From the NCBI GenBank assembly GCA_023374045.1, contig CM041777.1:485189594-485253593 (forward strand): 64,000 nt of DNA, read 5' to 3'. This stretch comes from Limonium bicolor. Lineage: Eukaryota > Streptophyta > Magnoliopsida > Caryophyllales > Plumbaginaceae. A model generated the notes under the pieces. That model worked only from the letters and a program-made list of their open reading frames with translations. It did not search any database and was not told where the DNA came from. Of the stretch, positions 37,601 through 49,100 are shown one piece after another (position 1 is the first letter of the stretch; each line of letters starts with the position of its first letter). Made by a program: the position numbers and the translations under genes.

Positions 37601-37692
37601 GATAAATCAGAGAGTTTTGGCAAGATGGTTAGTACTTAGCAGCAATATTTCTAACTAAGAATAAAACATATATGCGATCCTAAATACGAATG
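34681..37692. other. Non-coding interior of the Tat-like element, left part
   Basis: No retroviral domain on either strand. It includes a 30-bp tandem repeat at 35396-35527. From about 36500 the DNA is AT-rich and featureless up to the nested gag-only element. Confidence 0.6.
35396..35527. repeat. 30-bp tandem repeat, about four copies
   Basis: Unit: GGTGTTACTTTCAAGGCATG followed by ATAGCCTGTA. Copies are almost perfect. Degenerate relatives continue to about 35585. Confidence 0.95.
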
Positions 37693-39454
37693 TGTGAGCC
37701 TCGATTTTAAACCCTACCCTATGTTGACTAAAGCTGATTAGGATCTAACCGGGTTTTAGGTCCACCTATAACCTAAGATTAATAACTATGTCATATAACA
37801 ATAATTATTAAAACCTAAGCTAGCTCACTGGAACCTATTATGAGTCGCCACCTAATTTTAACCGAGGGTAAATTAGGAAAGGTAGAGTTCGGGTTCGGGG
37901 GCTTGGTATTCGACTTATTTAGGGTTCAAATTACTTTCATTACCCTTCCTAGGTCGCTTTTCCTCTACTTGGTTTAATTACGGCTTATTACGAGTCGTTT
38001 TAACCTAAGTGCGCGAGCTTCTGTTTTTTTTTTGTTTTTTAACATTTTTTGACTGAAAATAAAAGTGAAAGTTGAAATTACCTAAACTAGGGTTTCGGAG
38101 GCAGAATTAGGTCAAATTTTGTTTCCGTCCGTAGCCACGGACCTAATGTCCGTAACCATGGACCCTAGTTAACCTATGTGAAAATAAAAGTCGAATTAAA
38201 CAGAAAACAAAAATTTGAAAAGTCCGGGGCCACGGACAGGATCCGTAGGCCCGGACATACTTTAGCAAAACCTAAATTTTTAAAATTTTAAAATCCCGCC
38301 GCCGTCCTGGGTGTCCGTGGCCACGGACAACCCGTCCGTGGTCCCGGACCATAGGTCCGAGATCCGGACCACCCACGGACAGGGGTTTTATGGTGGTTCC
38401 CGAAGGTGTTTTCGGCTCAAAATTTATGCACGTATAGCCTGAAAGATGTACAATATGTTAGTAATTGAAAGATCGCAGTTTGGAGTCGAATTATGTACGA
38501 AACGTGATAAACAAGTAACAAGGCAGAAGCAAAAGTAATTAGCTATACAGAAGCCAAAAAGGGTTGGTTTGAGCCCAAAATTTAACAGAGAGTTAATGAG
38601 GTTGTGGGGAGTTAGAAAAGTAGAGTTATAACCTGTTTTACCTTCAGATTCGTGGTGTTTCTTCACGTCGGGATTCTTCGGAGGCCTCGTTGATGGCGGA
38701 TCCAGAAGAACTTCGAACCCAGCTTCTGACTCCTTGTTGTTCTTGATGTTCTTCACGTTTTGGTGCTGTTTTGGTGAGGGTTTGATGATGGATGATGTTG
38801 TGGGAGTTGAAAAATGTGTTTTGGTGTTGATTTTGGTGAGATTTCGGTGTTTGATCGTGGCTCTGGGGTTCAAAACGTGAAGAGCAAGAGACGGCTGCCT
38901 TCTTTGAGAGTCTAGGGTTCTTGAGGGTCTGATTTGATCATGGGATAAGGTTACTTATATAGGCTTCCTTAAAGATAGAAAAATCCGGTAAAAACCGAGA
39001 TTTACCGACGTTTTAGCTCAAGGGCTTCCAAAAGGAATTTGATTATGAAATTTCACACATGGGTAAAGGATGACATTTCTGATTTTTCTAAAGTGGAATC
39101 GAATTTTTTGGATATTAGAATATTTTTAAATTCAATTTCTCGTCAGATTCAATCAGAAATTGCTAGAAAATTATTGGAAATTCGAAAAATCAAAATTCCA
39201 ACGCCATTATGCTTCAGATGTCATCCTCTATCATGGGTTAAAATTTCAAAGCATTTTGAATTGATTTGACCCTTATTTGGAGGAGAGAGAAAGCCTATAG
39301 GGGGCTTAGGAGCCTTGAAAAATTACGAAAATGCCCCTGGAGATGACTAAGCTGTCCCTAGTACTCTGAAATGTGCTGATCGAACTGGGAACCCTCGCTA
39401 CTAGCCTATTAGTAGAGACTCTCTTCCGGGGAGGTTGAAATTTTGGGTATAACA
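37693..39454 (-). repeat. 3' LTR of the gag-only element
   Basis: Near-identical to the partner at 44757-46507. A TATA box (CCTATATAAGTAACC, minus strand) lies at about 38951-38964. The visible differences from the partner cluster in the G-rich stretch near 37890 and in the palindromic patch at 38127-38380. Confidence 0.93.
38127..38380. repeat. GC-rich palindromic modules in the left LTR of the gag-only element
   Basis: Units such as GTCCGTAGCCACGGAC, GTCCGTAACCATGGAC and the near-perfect palindrome GTCCGTGGCCACGGAC, in an AT-rich LTR. Two units have small losses compared with the partner LTR (near 38235 and 38305). Confidence 0.9.
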
Positions 39455-39475
39455 GATTGCCCCCCGTCAACTAGA
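39455..39475 (-). promoter_or_regulatory. Polypurine tract of the gag-only element
   Basis: On the minus strand GTTGACGGGGGGCAATC abuts the LTR start TGTTATACCC. Related copies AATACTGGGGGCAATC lie upstream at 40746-40761 and 41844-41859, and a slightly shorter one at 40679-40692. Confidence 0.8.
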
Positions 39476-42190
39476 CTTTGTAATGGAAATGAAAAGGCTA
39501 GTTGATGCTTGAGTGATACCCCAAAGTTTTGGATCTTAAAAGACCACACGTGCCATCCGACAAGTTGCGTCGAGCTATTCTATGGCGCTGACTACCTATG
39601 AGTAAAGTGGAAGGGTGTCGAGCGGTTCTAAGGCGTCGACCACCTAAAGGTAATAATGAAGTAATGTCAGACTATTCTGAGGCGCCGACTACCTATAAGG
39701 ATGATATGATGTCAAGCTATTCTGAGGCGTTGACTACCTATCAGTGATTGGAAATTGGTGTTGGGTCGAGTTCTTCTATTCGGGTGAGTTCTGCTGCTCT
39801 GGTGAGTTCTGCTGCTCTGGTGAATCTGAATCTTTGGCTGAGAATCTGCATCTCTGAAGAGTCTGTACCTTCGGCTGAGAATCTGTATCCCTGAAGAATC
39901 TGTACCTTCGGCTGAGAATCTGTATCCCTGAAGAATCTGTACCTTCGGCTGAGAATCTGTATCCCTGAAGAATCTGTACCTTCGGCTGAGAATCTGTATC
40001 CCTGAAGAATCTGTACCTTCGGCTGAGAATCTGTATCCCTGAAGAATCTGTACCTTCGGCTGAGAATCTGTATCCCTGAAGAATCTGTACCTTCGGCTGA
40101 GAATCTGTATCCCTGAAGAATCTGTACCTTCGGCTTAGAATCTGTATCCCTGAAGAATCTGTACCTTCGGTTGAGAATCTGTACCTTCGGCTGAGAATCT
40201 GTATCCCTGAAGAATCTGTACCTTCGGTTGAGAATCTTTATCCCTGAATTGTGACGAGGTGTCTCATCATACGAATAAATGCAATGGTCATGATGAAGGT
40301 TGATTATGAAAGTGCCAAACGTGGCAATGAGGATGTGCATGTCAAAATACGATCAAAGTGTATGTAGGAAATTTGTCCAAAACAAGAAATTGTTGAAAGA
40401 GGTGCCAAACGTGGTAGTGTTTGAAGAATAAATCTGTTTAAAGGAAAGCGAAATTATCATTTCCTGACCATAGACTTCGGACTTGTAATTTATCTCCTAG
40501 GAGATGAACATGCCATCGACGGGGTATGGTGTATGATGTAAAGGTAAGGGCTTATGTGGGCCTGTGGTGTTTGATGTGGAGGTAAGGGCTTATGCGGGCC
40601 GGTGGTGTGTGATGGTGGTGGTGATGTTTGAGCTCTGGGTTCCAATTGGTGTTGTCATAGCAATTGTTGGAACCAACAATTGCCCCCAGTATTTTTCCCT
40701 TAAGACAATCTGAGCTAGAGTTCATGGCAATCGATCGTTCCGATCGATTGCCCCCAGTATTTTCTTTTATTAAACGTGCGAACGAGTCTCGTTCTCACAG
40801 GGTCAGGGCTTATGTTTTTATGTGGTGCTTCCTAACCTACACTCGGCGTGTTTGGTGCTTGCACTCGTTCCTCACCTACAGTCACAACTTCTAGACCATT
40901 GAGTTCGATATTTGATGGATTTACGCATTTGATCTGTTACTTTCACGTGATTGGACACACAACTATCAAGTCGGAAGTCTTTAAAGCTTATAACGTGGCC
41001 ACGGGGTGTGATGAAGGACAACGGGACCATGGAGGGATATTTGAGGTATGTGGAGCTTAAGTGGGTGACCAAAGCTGCAACTTGCGTCTTCTCTCAGATT
41101 CATCTTCCTTGTCTTGAAGTCGTCTAACTGCTTCATGTTGACGTTGTTTTCGAGCTTCTGGACTTGGACTTTTGAAGTTGTCCTTTACACCATTTCTCTT
41201 TTCATCTTTTGGATTTCTTCGAGGCACTTCGGTTTTGCCTCTTTGTTTGATCCTTTCTTGACTTTGCCTTCGGGGTTCTTGTGTTTCCCGGTTTTGAGTT
41301 TTGAGAGCTATTTTGATGTGAGCTCTTTGGATCCTATGTTACTTTGGGACCATTTACGGATCACTTCGTCATGCTAATAGCGGCTTTGCTTCTCTGGACT
41401 GATGAAAACGTTATCTGAGAGTTAGGCTCCTCGCTTCCTTTGGTCACCGGATTGGTTATTCATCACGGGCTGGCTTGTTCTGTGGAGCTTTGCAACATCG
41501 AAAAGGGATATATGAAAGGCTCAGCGGGGGTGCCTAGGGTTTAATGTCAGGGTTTACAAGCTTTTAGCTATGTGGTGTTGTACCTAGGTGCTTCGTCATT
41601 CCTGATAGTTGTGTATCCGTTCGTTGTTACTTTTCGCAGGTCTAAGAGTAAATTTACAAATTATCTCCTTCGGTCGGAGTTATGCCGTTTACCTCACCTT
41701 TGAATGTGGTCTCACCGGAGTCGTATAAAAATGACACGCTCGTTCACTCTTGGTTTTTCCGCTCAAGTCACTCTCGTGAATTCTCACTCTGAGACTTGTT
41801 CGCATATTTAAATGAAAGGTGAAAGATGACGAACTTAAACTCAGATTGCCCCCAGTATTAATCCAGGGTTTATAACAACAATTTGACAAATGTAGACTTG
41901 AACCGCTTCGTGGGTTGCTTGGATGTTTTGGGGTGAGTATGGTGTTTGGTTGGACATGTTCATCTTTTTAGAACAAAAGACAAGTCGTTTTGTTCAGTTG
42001 CCAAGAAATGACCGTTTCATGAGCAAGATGCAAGGTGAACGAACACATTTCTTTTATTATCATTTTTGTGATTACAAACTGAAAAAGCCGAAAAAACTGA
42101 AATTTTAAAATCTAAACTTCATTAAAAGAGAAATGTGATAAACTTCCCACAAAATTGAAATGAGTAAACAAAACACTGCTAGATTTTTGC
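39476..42190 (-). other. Long 3' non-coding region of the gag-only element
   Basis: No retroviral domain on either strand where pol would be expected. It holds the 37-bp minisatellite (39842-40248), a short tandem set around 39580-39740 (SCTATTCTRWGGCG phrases) and three extra purine-tract motifs. A hypervariable, repeat-bearing 3' UTR is known for Tat-lineage elements. Confidence 0.65.
39842..40248. repeat. 37-bp minisatellite, about ten copies
   Basis: The unit joins two related halves: GAATCTGTATCCCTGAA (17 bp) and GAATCTGTACCTTCGGCTGA (20 bp). The halves share GAATCTGTA, so the 37-bp unit arose from a shorter repeat. Because 37 is not a multiple of 3, all frames cycle, which keeps a 199-codon frame open on the minus strand. 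Confidence 0.95.
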
Positions 42191-43464
42191 CTACTCAACA
42201 AACTGGAGTCCTTGCTCGATAAGGTCTTCGATCTTGTGCTTCAATGCTCTGCAGTCGTCAGTACTGTGTCCTGGTAGTTGATGAAACTGGCAGAACTGAT
42301 GGAGATGTTCCCCGGCTTGGGTGATCCCAGGACTAGGTGTGAGAGGCTGTAGTAAGTCTAGCTCTTGTAGCTTCACGAGTGCTTGACTGAGAGGCCGGCC
42401 AATGTCGGTAAACTGTCTCGGTGCAGAGAACCTCTTGGATCGGGGTGAGGCCTTGACGCTCTGTTTTGCAGCACTGGGTTTTTGTATGGTGCTCCCTCGG
42501 TACGAAACTTGAGCTACTCTGGCCCGTCCTGACTTAAAGGTCTCGATACTCACACCCTGGGCTTTAGGTTGTCCCAGCTTCAGCTCGCCTTTGTGAATCT
42601 TTTCTTCCATGACCCTTACCTGTCCCATCAGCATGTCGAAATTAGGGAAGTATGTGCAACTCAGCTCATTGTTGTATTGTCTCTGCATATTGTCCACAAT
42701 CATTCGAATTTGTTCTTGTTCATCCATTTTTGTAGGCATAGCAGCGGCTTTCATCCTCCACCGTTTGATGAAGTCGGACATTGATTCACTGTTTCCCTGC
42801 CGGGTACTGGCAAGGTCGGACCTGGTGACTTCAAGATTCTTAGCATACTCGAAATGGTGCAGGAAAGCCTCACAAACCTCTTCATAGGTTTTGGTGTTCA
42901 TCCTCTGAGTCAAGTACCAACGTTGAGGTATTTCATCGAGATAACGGCCGAAAACCTTGGCCTTCTGCATGTCATTCAACCTGAGGATGGACATTTCCCT
43001 ATCGAACATCGCCAGATGGACCTGTGGGTCTGAGGAACCCTTGTATAGAGCAAGTGTGGGTAGCTTCAACTTTAGAGGGAGATTAACCTCGGGTACGATT
43101 CCATAGAAGAGTAATCGAAACCAGCTGGCTTGCTAGCTTTTTCCATGCGCTCGATCCTTTTCAGGGCCTTCCTTAATTCCGCAGTTAGTTGGCGGTCCGG
43201 GACGACTTGCCCTACATATCTTTGTGCATCCTGGGCCTCAACAGAGTTAACTTCGATGTAGTCACGCTCGTTCCCAGAGTCAGCAATCTTTCCTGAAATG
43301 TTTTCCTGATGACCAACCTCAAGGGAATTGATTTTGCTTTTCAGCTCTTCGATGATGGTGACATACTTAGCCTCCATGTCATTAGTGGTGGACCTATGTT
43401 TCTGTTCCATGGCATCAAAGGCAGCCATGTACCTTTGCTCTAAGGCTGCAAGCTGGGCCTCCAT
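42191..43464 (-). pseudogene. Gag of the Tat/Ogre-like non-autonomous element, one frameshift
   Basis: The N-terminal part (43464-43072) starts MEAQLAALEQRYMAAFDAME and is a long coiled coil. The frame then ends after ESYPRLISL, while the next frame carries the continuation PEVNLPLKLK, so a one-base indel near 43090 splits the ORF. The second part (about 43100-42191) holds the Gag core (LPTLALYKGSSDPQVHLAMF, FLHHFEYAKN, SMSDFIKRWRMKA) and ends with a CRFHQ-like finger region: FCQFHQLPGHSTDDCRALKH (C-x2-H, H, C). Unlike the decayed neighbours, both halves are otherwise clean, in keeping with a recent insertion. Confidence 0.85.
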
Positions 43465-44735
43465 GCTGACTGGGTTTCCTCCTCTGCCATACTTGGGATT
43501 CGGGCTTATCTGTTAGAAAACAAAAGTGGATTGAGCTAAAATTCTGACCGTGAAGAAGTTTTAGGTAAAAACTTGTTTGGGCTGCAAGAAAAGCATATGA
43601 GCTGGAATGTGTCGAATATTGTGGGTAGGCACCGAGGCCCGAAATGAGTTGGAAGGGAGGCACATGGGCCGGAATGATTCATGAGCTGTGAACTGGTGCC
43701 TAGGCTGAAATGTTTGAAGAGCGTGGTTCTTGAGCCGGAATGTTCTGAGAATTGGGCGCCTGGGCCAGAATGTGTTTGGGCTAGAAGTAAAGCGCATGGG
43801 CCGAAGTGATTTCTAAACCATGTTCTGGATGTGAATTGGAATTTGGGCCGAGTGATTATGATTGGGCCTGAAGATGATACCCATGTCCAGGATCGTGGTC
43901 AAAACCTGAGTGAAAAAGTCTTTCTGGACTAGAATGGGCCTCGAAAAGGAAAGGCCTGATGGATTTTTATGGATCGCTTTAGGTGGATTTGTTTTTTTTT
44001 CATGGGCCTGGAACTAAATTGATAATTCAAATTGGGCCGAAAGAGAGAAATCACCTAAGTCTAAACTTTTGGGCCGAAGCCCAAATGTTTCACATATCAA
44101 ACCAAACAGGGCCTCTGGGCCGCAAACAATAAAGCCGTAAATTCAGGTTGGGCTGAGTTGATGTAGGAAAAGTTCCTATCAATTCCTAGGCTGGGTAGTG
44201 GGCCGATCACACAAGCAGACAAGGCCCATACAAATTCCACATGTCCTCACTTGACACTTATCCAATTCGGGTATGGATCGATCCGGAGAGGTGCTTGGGG
44301 CTGGGCCCGGTCGCCACAAAGGAATAGGGCTTGCACGCTATTCTCTTTGGGCTTCCCCACTTTTTTCACATCACCTGAAGGTGTGCGTCTACGGTCGGGT
44401 CTTTGACTGACCAAACAATGGGCTAGGTAAGGGCACTGCCAGGAAAACGCTTGGGGCTAAAGCCCAGGTATTAAGGGGATGTGGTTAGACGACATCCTCC
44501 TCTTTTCCCCCGCTTATTCACATCACCTAAAAGGTGTGAGTCCCTGACAGGGGACCCTCAAACGGGTCCCGGGGTGAAATCGGTTTGCATGGACCCTCGC
44601 TCTCATATGATGCAAAGGTACAGAAATTTAAATTGCGCACAAAAGTAAACAAACAAAGAAATAAAGCCATAAATAAACATTTTCGAGTTAAGCCCTCTTT
44701 CTTAAAATTAAACAAGTTAAAATTAAGAAGTTTGA
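43465..44735 (-). other. 5' leader of the gag-only element
   Basis: Between the primer-binding site and Gag. The plus strand has recurrent TGGGCC(T/G) phrases (about 43570-44180), i.e. GGCCCA on the element's strand. No ORF of note. Confidence 0.6.
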
Positions 44736-44753
44736 TCCCCAGCAGAGTCGCCA
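44736..44753 (-). promoter_or_regulatory. Primer-binding site of the gag-only element
   Basis: On the minus strand TGGCGACTCTGCTGGGGA starts three bases inside the 5' LTR edge. The TGGCGACTC start is the type used by Ogre/Tat-like elements (tRNA 3' end complement). It fixes the orientation. Confidence 0.85.
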
Positions 44754-44756
44754 GTC

Positions 44757-46507
44757 TGTGAGCCTCGATTTTAAACCCTACCCTATGTTGATAAAGTTGA
44801 TTAGGATCTAACCGGGTTTTAGGTCCACTTATAACCTAAGATTAATAACTATGTCATATAACAATAATTATTAAAACCTAAGCTAGCTCACTGGAACCTA
44901 TTATGAGTCGCCACCTAATTTTAACCTAGGGTAAATTAGGAAAGGTTGGGTTTTCGGGGGGCTTGGTATTCGACTTATTTAGGGTTCAATTACTTTCATT
45001 ACCCCTAGGTCGTTTTCCTCTACTTGGTTTAATTACGGCTTATTACGAGTCGTTTTAACCTAAGTGCGCGAGCTTCTGTTTTTTTTTGTGTTTTTTAACA
45101 TTTTTTGACTGAAAATAAAAGTGAAAGTTGAAATTACCTAAACTAGGGTTTCGGAGGCAGAATTAGGTCAAATTTTGTTTCCGTCCGTAGCCACGGACCT
45201 AATGTCCGTAACCACGGACCCTAGTTAACCTATGTGAAAATAAAAGTCGAATTAAACAGAAAACAAAAATTTGAAAAGTCCGGGGCCACGGACAGGACGT
45301 CCGTAGGCCCGGACATACTTTAGCAAAACCTAAATTTTTAAAATTTTAAAATCCCGCCGCCGTCCGTGGGTGTCCGTGGCCACGGACAACCCGTCCGTGG
45401 TCCCGGACCATAGGTCCGAGATCCCGGACCACCCACGGACAGGGGTTTTTTGGTTCCCGAAGGTGTTTTCGGCTCAAAATTTATGCACGTGTAGCCTGAA
45501 AGATGTACAATATGTTAGTAATTGAAAGATCGCAGTTTGGAGTCGAATTATGTACGAAACGTGATAAACAAGTAACAAGGCAGAAGCAAAAGTAATTAGC
45601 TATACAGAAGCCAAAAAGGGTTGGTTTGAGCCCAAAATTTAACAGAGAGTTAATGAGGTTGTGGGGAGTTAGAAAAGTAGAGTTATAACCTGTTTTACCT
45701 TCAGATTCGTGGTGTTTCTTCACGTCGGGATTCTTCGGAGGCCTCGTTGATGGCGGATCCAGAAGAACTTCGAACCCAGCTTCTGACTCCTTGTTGTTCT
45801 TGATGTTCTTCACGTTTTGGTGCTGTTTTGGTGAGGGTTTGATGATGGATGATGTTGTGGGAGTTGAAAAATGTGTTTTGGTGTTGATTTTGGTGAGATT
45901 TCGGTGTTTGATCGTGGCTCTGGGGTTCAAAACGTGAAGAGCAAGAGACGGCTGCCTTCTTTGAGAGTCTAGGGTTCTTGAGGGTCTGATTTGATCATGG
46001 GATAAGGTTACTTATATAGGCTTCCTTAAAGATAGAAAAATCCGGTAAAAACCGAGATTTACCGACGTTTTAGCTCAAGGGCTTCCAAAAGGAATTTGAT
46101 TATGAAATTTCACTCATGGGTAAAGGATGGCATTTCTGATTTTTCTAAAGTGGAATCGAATTTTTTGGATATTAGAATATTTTTAAATTCAATTTCTCGT
46201 CAGATTCAATCAGAAATTGCTAGAAAATTATTGGAAATTCGAAAAATCAAAATTCCAGCCAATGCTTCAGATGTCATCCTCTATCATGGGTTAAAATTTC
46301 AAAGCATTTTGAATTGATTTGACCCTTATTTGGAGGAGAGAGAAAGCCTATAGGGGGCTTAGGAGCCTTGAAAAATTATGAAAATGCCCCTGGAGATGAC
46401 TAAGCTATCCCTAGTACTCTGAAATGTGCTGATCGAACTGGGAACCCTCGCTACTAGCCTATTAGTAGAGACTCTCTTCCGGGGAGGTTGAAATTTTGGG
46501 TATAACA
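44757..46507 (-). repeat. 5' LTR of the gag-only element
   Basis: 1751 bp, same ends as the partner. It carries the same TATA box (minus strand, about 46010-46022) and a more complete copy of the palindromic patch (45183-45440). Confidence 0.93.
45183..45440. repeat. GC-rich palindromic modules in the right LTR of the gag-only element
   Basis: It includes GTCCGTAGCCACGGAC, GTCCGTAACCACGGAC, GTCCGTAGGCCCGGAC and GTCCGTGGCCACGGAC (a perfect 16-bp palindrome). The middle unit has the arms GTCCGGGGCCACGGAC then ACGTCCGT, which the left LTR has partly lost. Confidence 0.9.
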
Positions 46508-48455
46508 GAATGGTACTGAAATAAATGGTGACTGTTGCAGAATATTTAGATTTTTGGTACTGAAAACATTCAAGAGACCGGTTTTACTGAAACAGTATGG
46601 CGACTATTCATGGTTGAGAAATGATAAAGTTGGTGCTTATTGACAGTGGCTAAAACCACGTGAAATTTTATTATCTCTGTGTTTCTGCAGTGAATCGTAT
46701 AGGAATGACAAGTTGCACTTTCCAGCAGTGAAAATCTTTCTAAAACGTGAAAACATAACCAGCATTCAGCCCATGTGCGAGGATGAATTTCCCATGATAG
46801 TAGCAACAACTTTTCACGGCAAAGCATACGCAAAATACAAGATGTAGTAACAACCATAGCCAAGTGTTTTGCCAAGATAGAAAAAATTGTCAATGAAAGA
46901 AAATGTGTTTCAGCTTATCAATATTATCAAGACAATGTCAGAAAAGTGGACAAGCCTGAGTTGCGGCAGCAATACCGCAGAGATGCTTTAAAGGATGAAG
47001 ACCCAAACAGCGATTGGGTACAAACAAATTTGGAAACTAGATTACTGTAAAAACAGCAGTAGGAACAGGTATACTCTTTGGTCAGGGTAAAGACCAGACA
47101 AAGCAAAAACAGCGGTGAAAACTGAAGTAAATGAAGTTTCATTGGGAGCTTAATGTATTGCTAAAGTAGTAGCCTATCTATAACAGCATGTGTTTGGGGC
47201 AAAATAAGCATTATATCGCAATCATGAAGTGCTTAAAAAAAAGTTCTGAAGCAGCATCTATCAGAAGTAAAAGAAAACAAGGGAGTATGTGTCTAACATG
47301 GGCGAAAGATAATTTGAAATAGCTCGCTTAAATGTACATTTGATAGCATAAAATTCAGGATTAAGTTCAGCAAACCGTGAAAAAGATTATAACCACAGGA
47401 ATTACCAATTGGAATTTGCCAAAAATAGCTTTCTATGACGGCTGAGATTGGTTTGCTTTGCAAAAACAACCAAAGATTTAACTTTAACATAACCTCTTTT
47501 GAATGCACCAACATGTGTTTCTCGAAAAGCAGAGAAACCATCAATAGCAGGTGGCCAGCAAGAATGCAGTAGAGAATCATAAACCATGCTTATTAAAGTC
47601 AACTTAAACACAATCAGATTTGTTCATATAAGAGATATAGGACAGCAAAGAAATTTCCAATTTAAATAGACTTTGTCATTAGGCCTATTGACCATATCAG
47701 CCATGTAATCGGCTAGCTAATCAGATTTTCAGTTTAAAGCAGACTATAAAGGTTATATTAAACTTAACAGGACAATGAATCTAATTGAAGTAACACAAAA
47801 GCAAGCTGTCTGGACTTGTAATTTCAAGTGCTAACAGAAACAAGATCTAATAACCACTTAATTTCAGAAATGATTCAGTAATGTAGTTTTAATACTGTTT
47901 AAGGATATGCAGACAGCAACATGATTTTTTTAACAGATTTTAAATCTGAGCAGTTCAGATGTCTAACTGCTAACTTAGAAAGGAGATGCAGCCTAACAAT
48001 GTTTTCTTTTTTTGAACGCCCTGGTGTCAAATGGAGTAAGGGGCATGGCTAGAAGAATTTATTACGACGAGCTTTTTTTTAAAAAAGAAACAACACAGAT
48101 TGGAGCAAAAACGCTCCATCAAATTCTTAAGTCAACAATAAAGAAAAGATTCTTACAATGTAATCACATCTCTAGAAATCCGAAGCGCAAGTCTTGAGTA
48201 GGGACAATCATGTTTGACAAATTGCAGATATTAAGCCAGTATTTCAAGATCGATGGACTTATCTCAGTTTTTAGCTGGTTGCTTGCTTCAAATTTTATCG
48301 ATTGTCAATGCATTGGGGAATTTATGCTTTGAGCTTGGATTTGAGACTCCGGTCTTAGCCTGGAAAGAAGACGTCGTTTGGCTTTGAGTCAGGGATATCG
48401 TCCAGTCTTGTACTGAGTCGCTCAGAGGACGTCACCCGATTGCTTGACGTTGCCT

Positions 48456-48768
48456 GGTTACTTTGGAAGACGATGACCGGAAGGCAACGACCGGTTACTT
48501 TGGAAGATGACGACCGGAAGGCAACGGCCGGTTACTTTGGAAGATGACGACCGGAAGGCAACGTCCGGTTACTTTGGAAGATGATGACCGGAAGATGACG
48601 ACTGGAAGGCAACGACCGGTTACTTTGGAAGATGACGACCGGAAGGCAACGACCGGTTACTTTGGAAGATGACGACCGGAAGGCAACATCCGGTTACTTT
48701 GGAAGATGACGCCCGAAAGATGACGACCGGAAGGCAACGACCGGTTACTTTGGAAGATGACGACCGGA
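48456..48768. repeat. 37-bp tandem repeat, about eight copies
   Basis: Unit: GGTTACTTTGGAAGATGACG followed by ACCGGAAGGCAACGACC. Variants change the last bases to ACGTCC or ACATCC, and one or two copies have an extra GAAGATGACGACTGGAAGG piece. Confidence 0.95.
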
Positions 48769-48919
48769 GCCAAATGAAAAGGTTTCAGTGGGGGAAAAAG
48801 TCTGAATACTTTTTCAACCGCCTGGTTTTGAACCAAGTTAGGATGCCATCCTTGCCGCTGATGCCTTACTTATTTCAGAGCTTGCTAATGCCCGGTTACA
48901 GACCGAAACGCCTAGGAGT

Positions 48920-49100
48920 TGCTACGCCTGGTCTCATGCCGGAAAGATGCCACGCCCGGTCTCATGCCGGAAAGATGTCATGCCCGGTCTTTAGCCAAAG
49001 AGATGGCGATGGTACGGTCGGTCTCACGCTCAAACCAAATCGATGTTGCGCCCGATCTTACACCAATTTGATGACGATGGTGCGCCCGGTTTCACGCTTA
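48920..49100. repeat. Degenerate tandem repeat of about 35 bp
   Basis: Copies of CGCCCGGTCTCATGCCGGAA followed by AGATG, decaying into CCCGATCTTACACC and CCCGGTTTCACGC. It shares the CCGG-rich style of the preceding block but not its sequence. Confidence 0.75.

Larger units (their letters stand above)
37693..46507 (-). mobile_element. Gag-only Tat/Ogre-like LTR element, youngest in the nest
   Basis: LTRs at 37693-39454 (1762 bp) and 44757-46507 (1751 bp) begin TGTGAGCCTCG and end GGGTATAACA. They are flanked by GAATG on both sides (37688-37692 and 46508-46512). A primer-binding site at the right LTR, a purine tract at the left LTR and TATATAAG in each LTR all place it on the minus strand. 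The 5.3-kb interior codes only for Gag (42191-43464) and has no protease, RT, RNase H or integrase. Its tRNA primer site and Gag type point to the Tat/Ogre side of Ty3/gypsy. It probably uses an autonomous relative's enzymes. Confidence 0.9.

Noticed and set aside
38424..38873. 149-codon minus-strand frame, found again at 45481-45930
   Set aside because: It is repeated only because both copies lie in the two LTRs of one element. There is no domain, and its position downstream of the LTR TATA box fits an untranslated leader.
39842..40248. Regular repeats with a CRISPR-like period
   Set aside because: The repeats are contiguous with no unique spacers, in a plant retroelement 3' UTR.
39741..40340. 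199-codon repetitive frame on the minus strand
   Set aside because: It is open because the 37-bp minisatellite cycles through all frames without a stop; it is not a protein gene.
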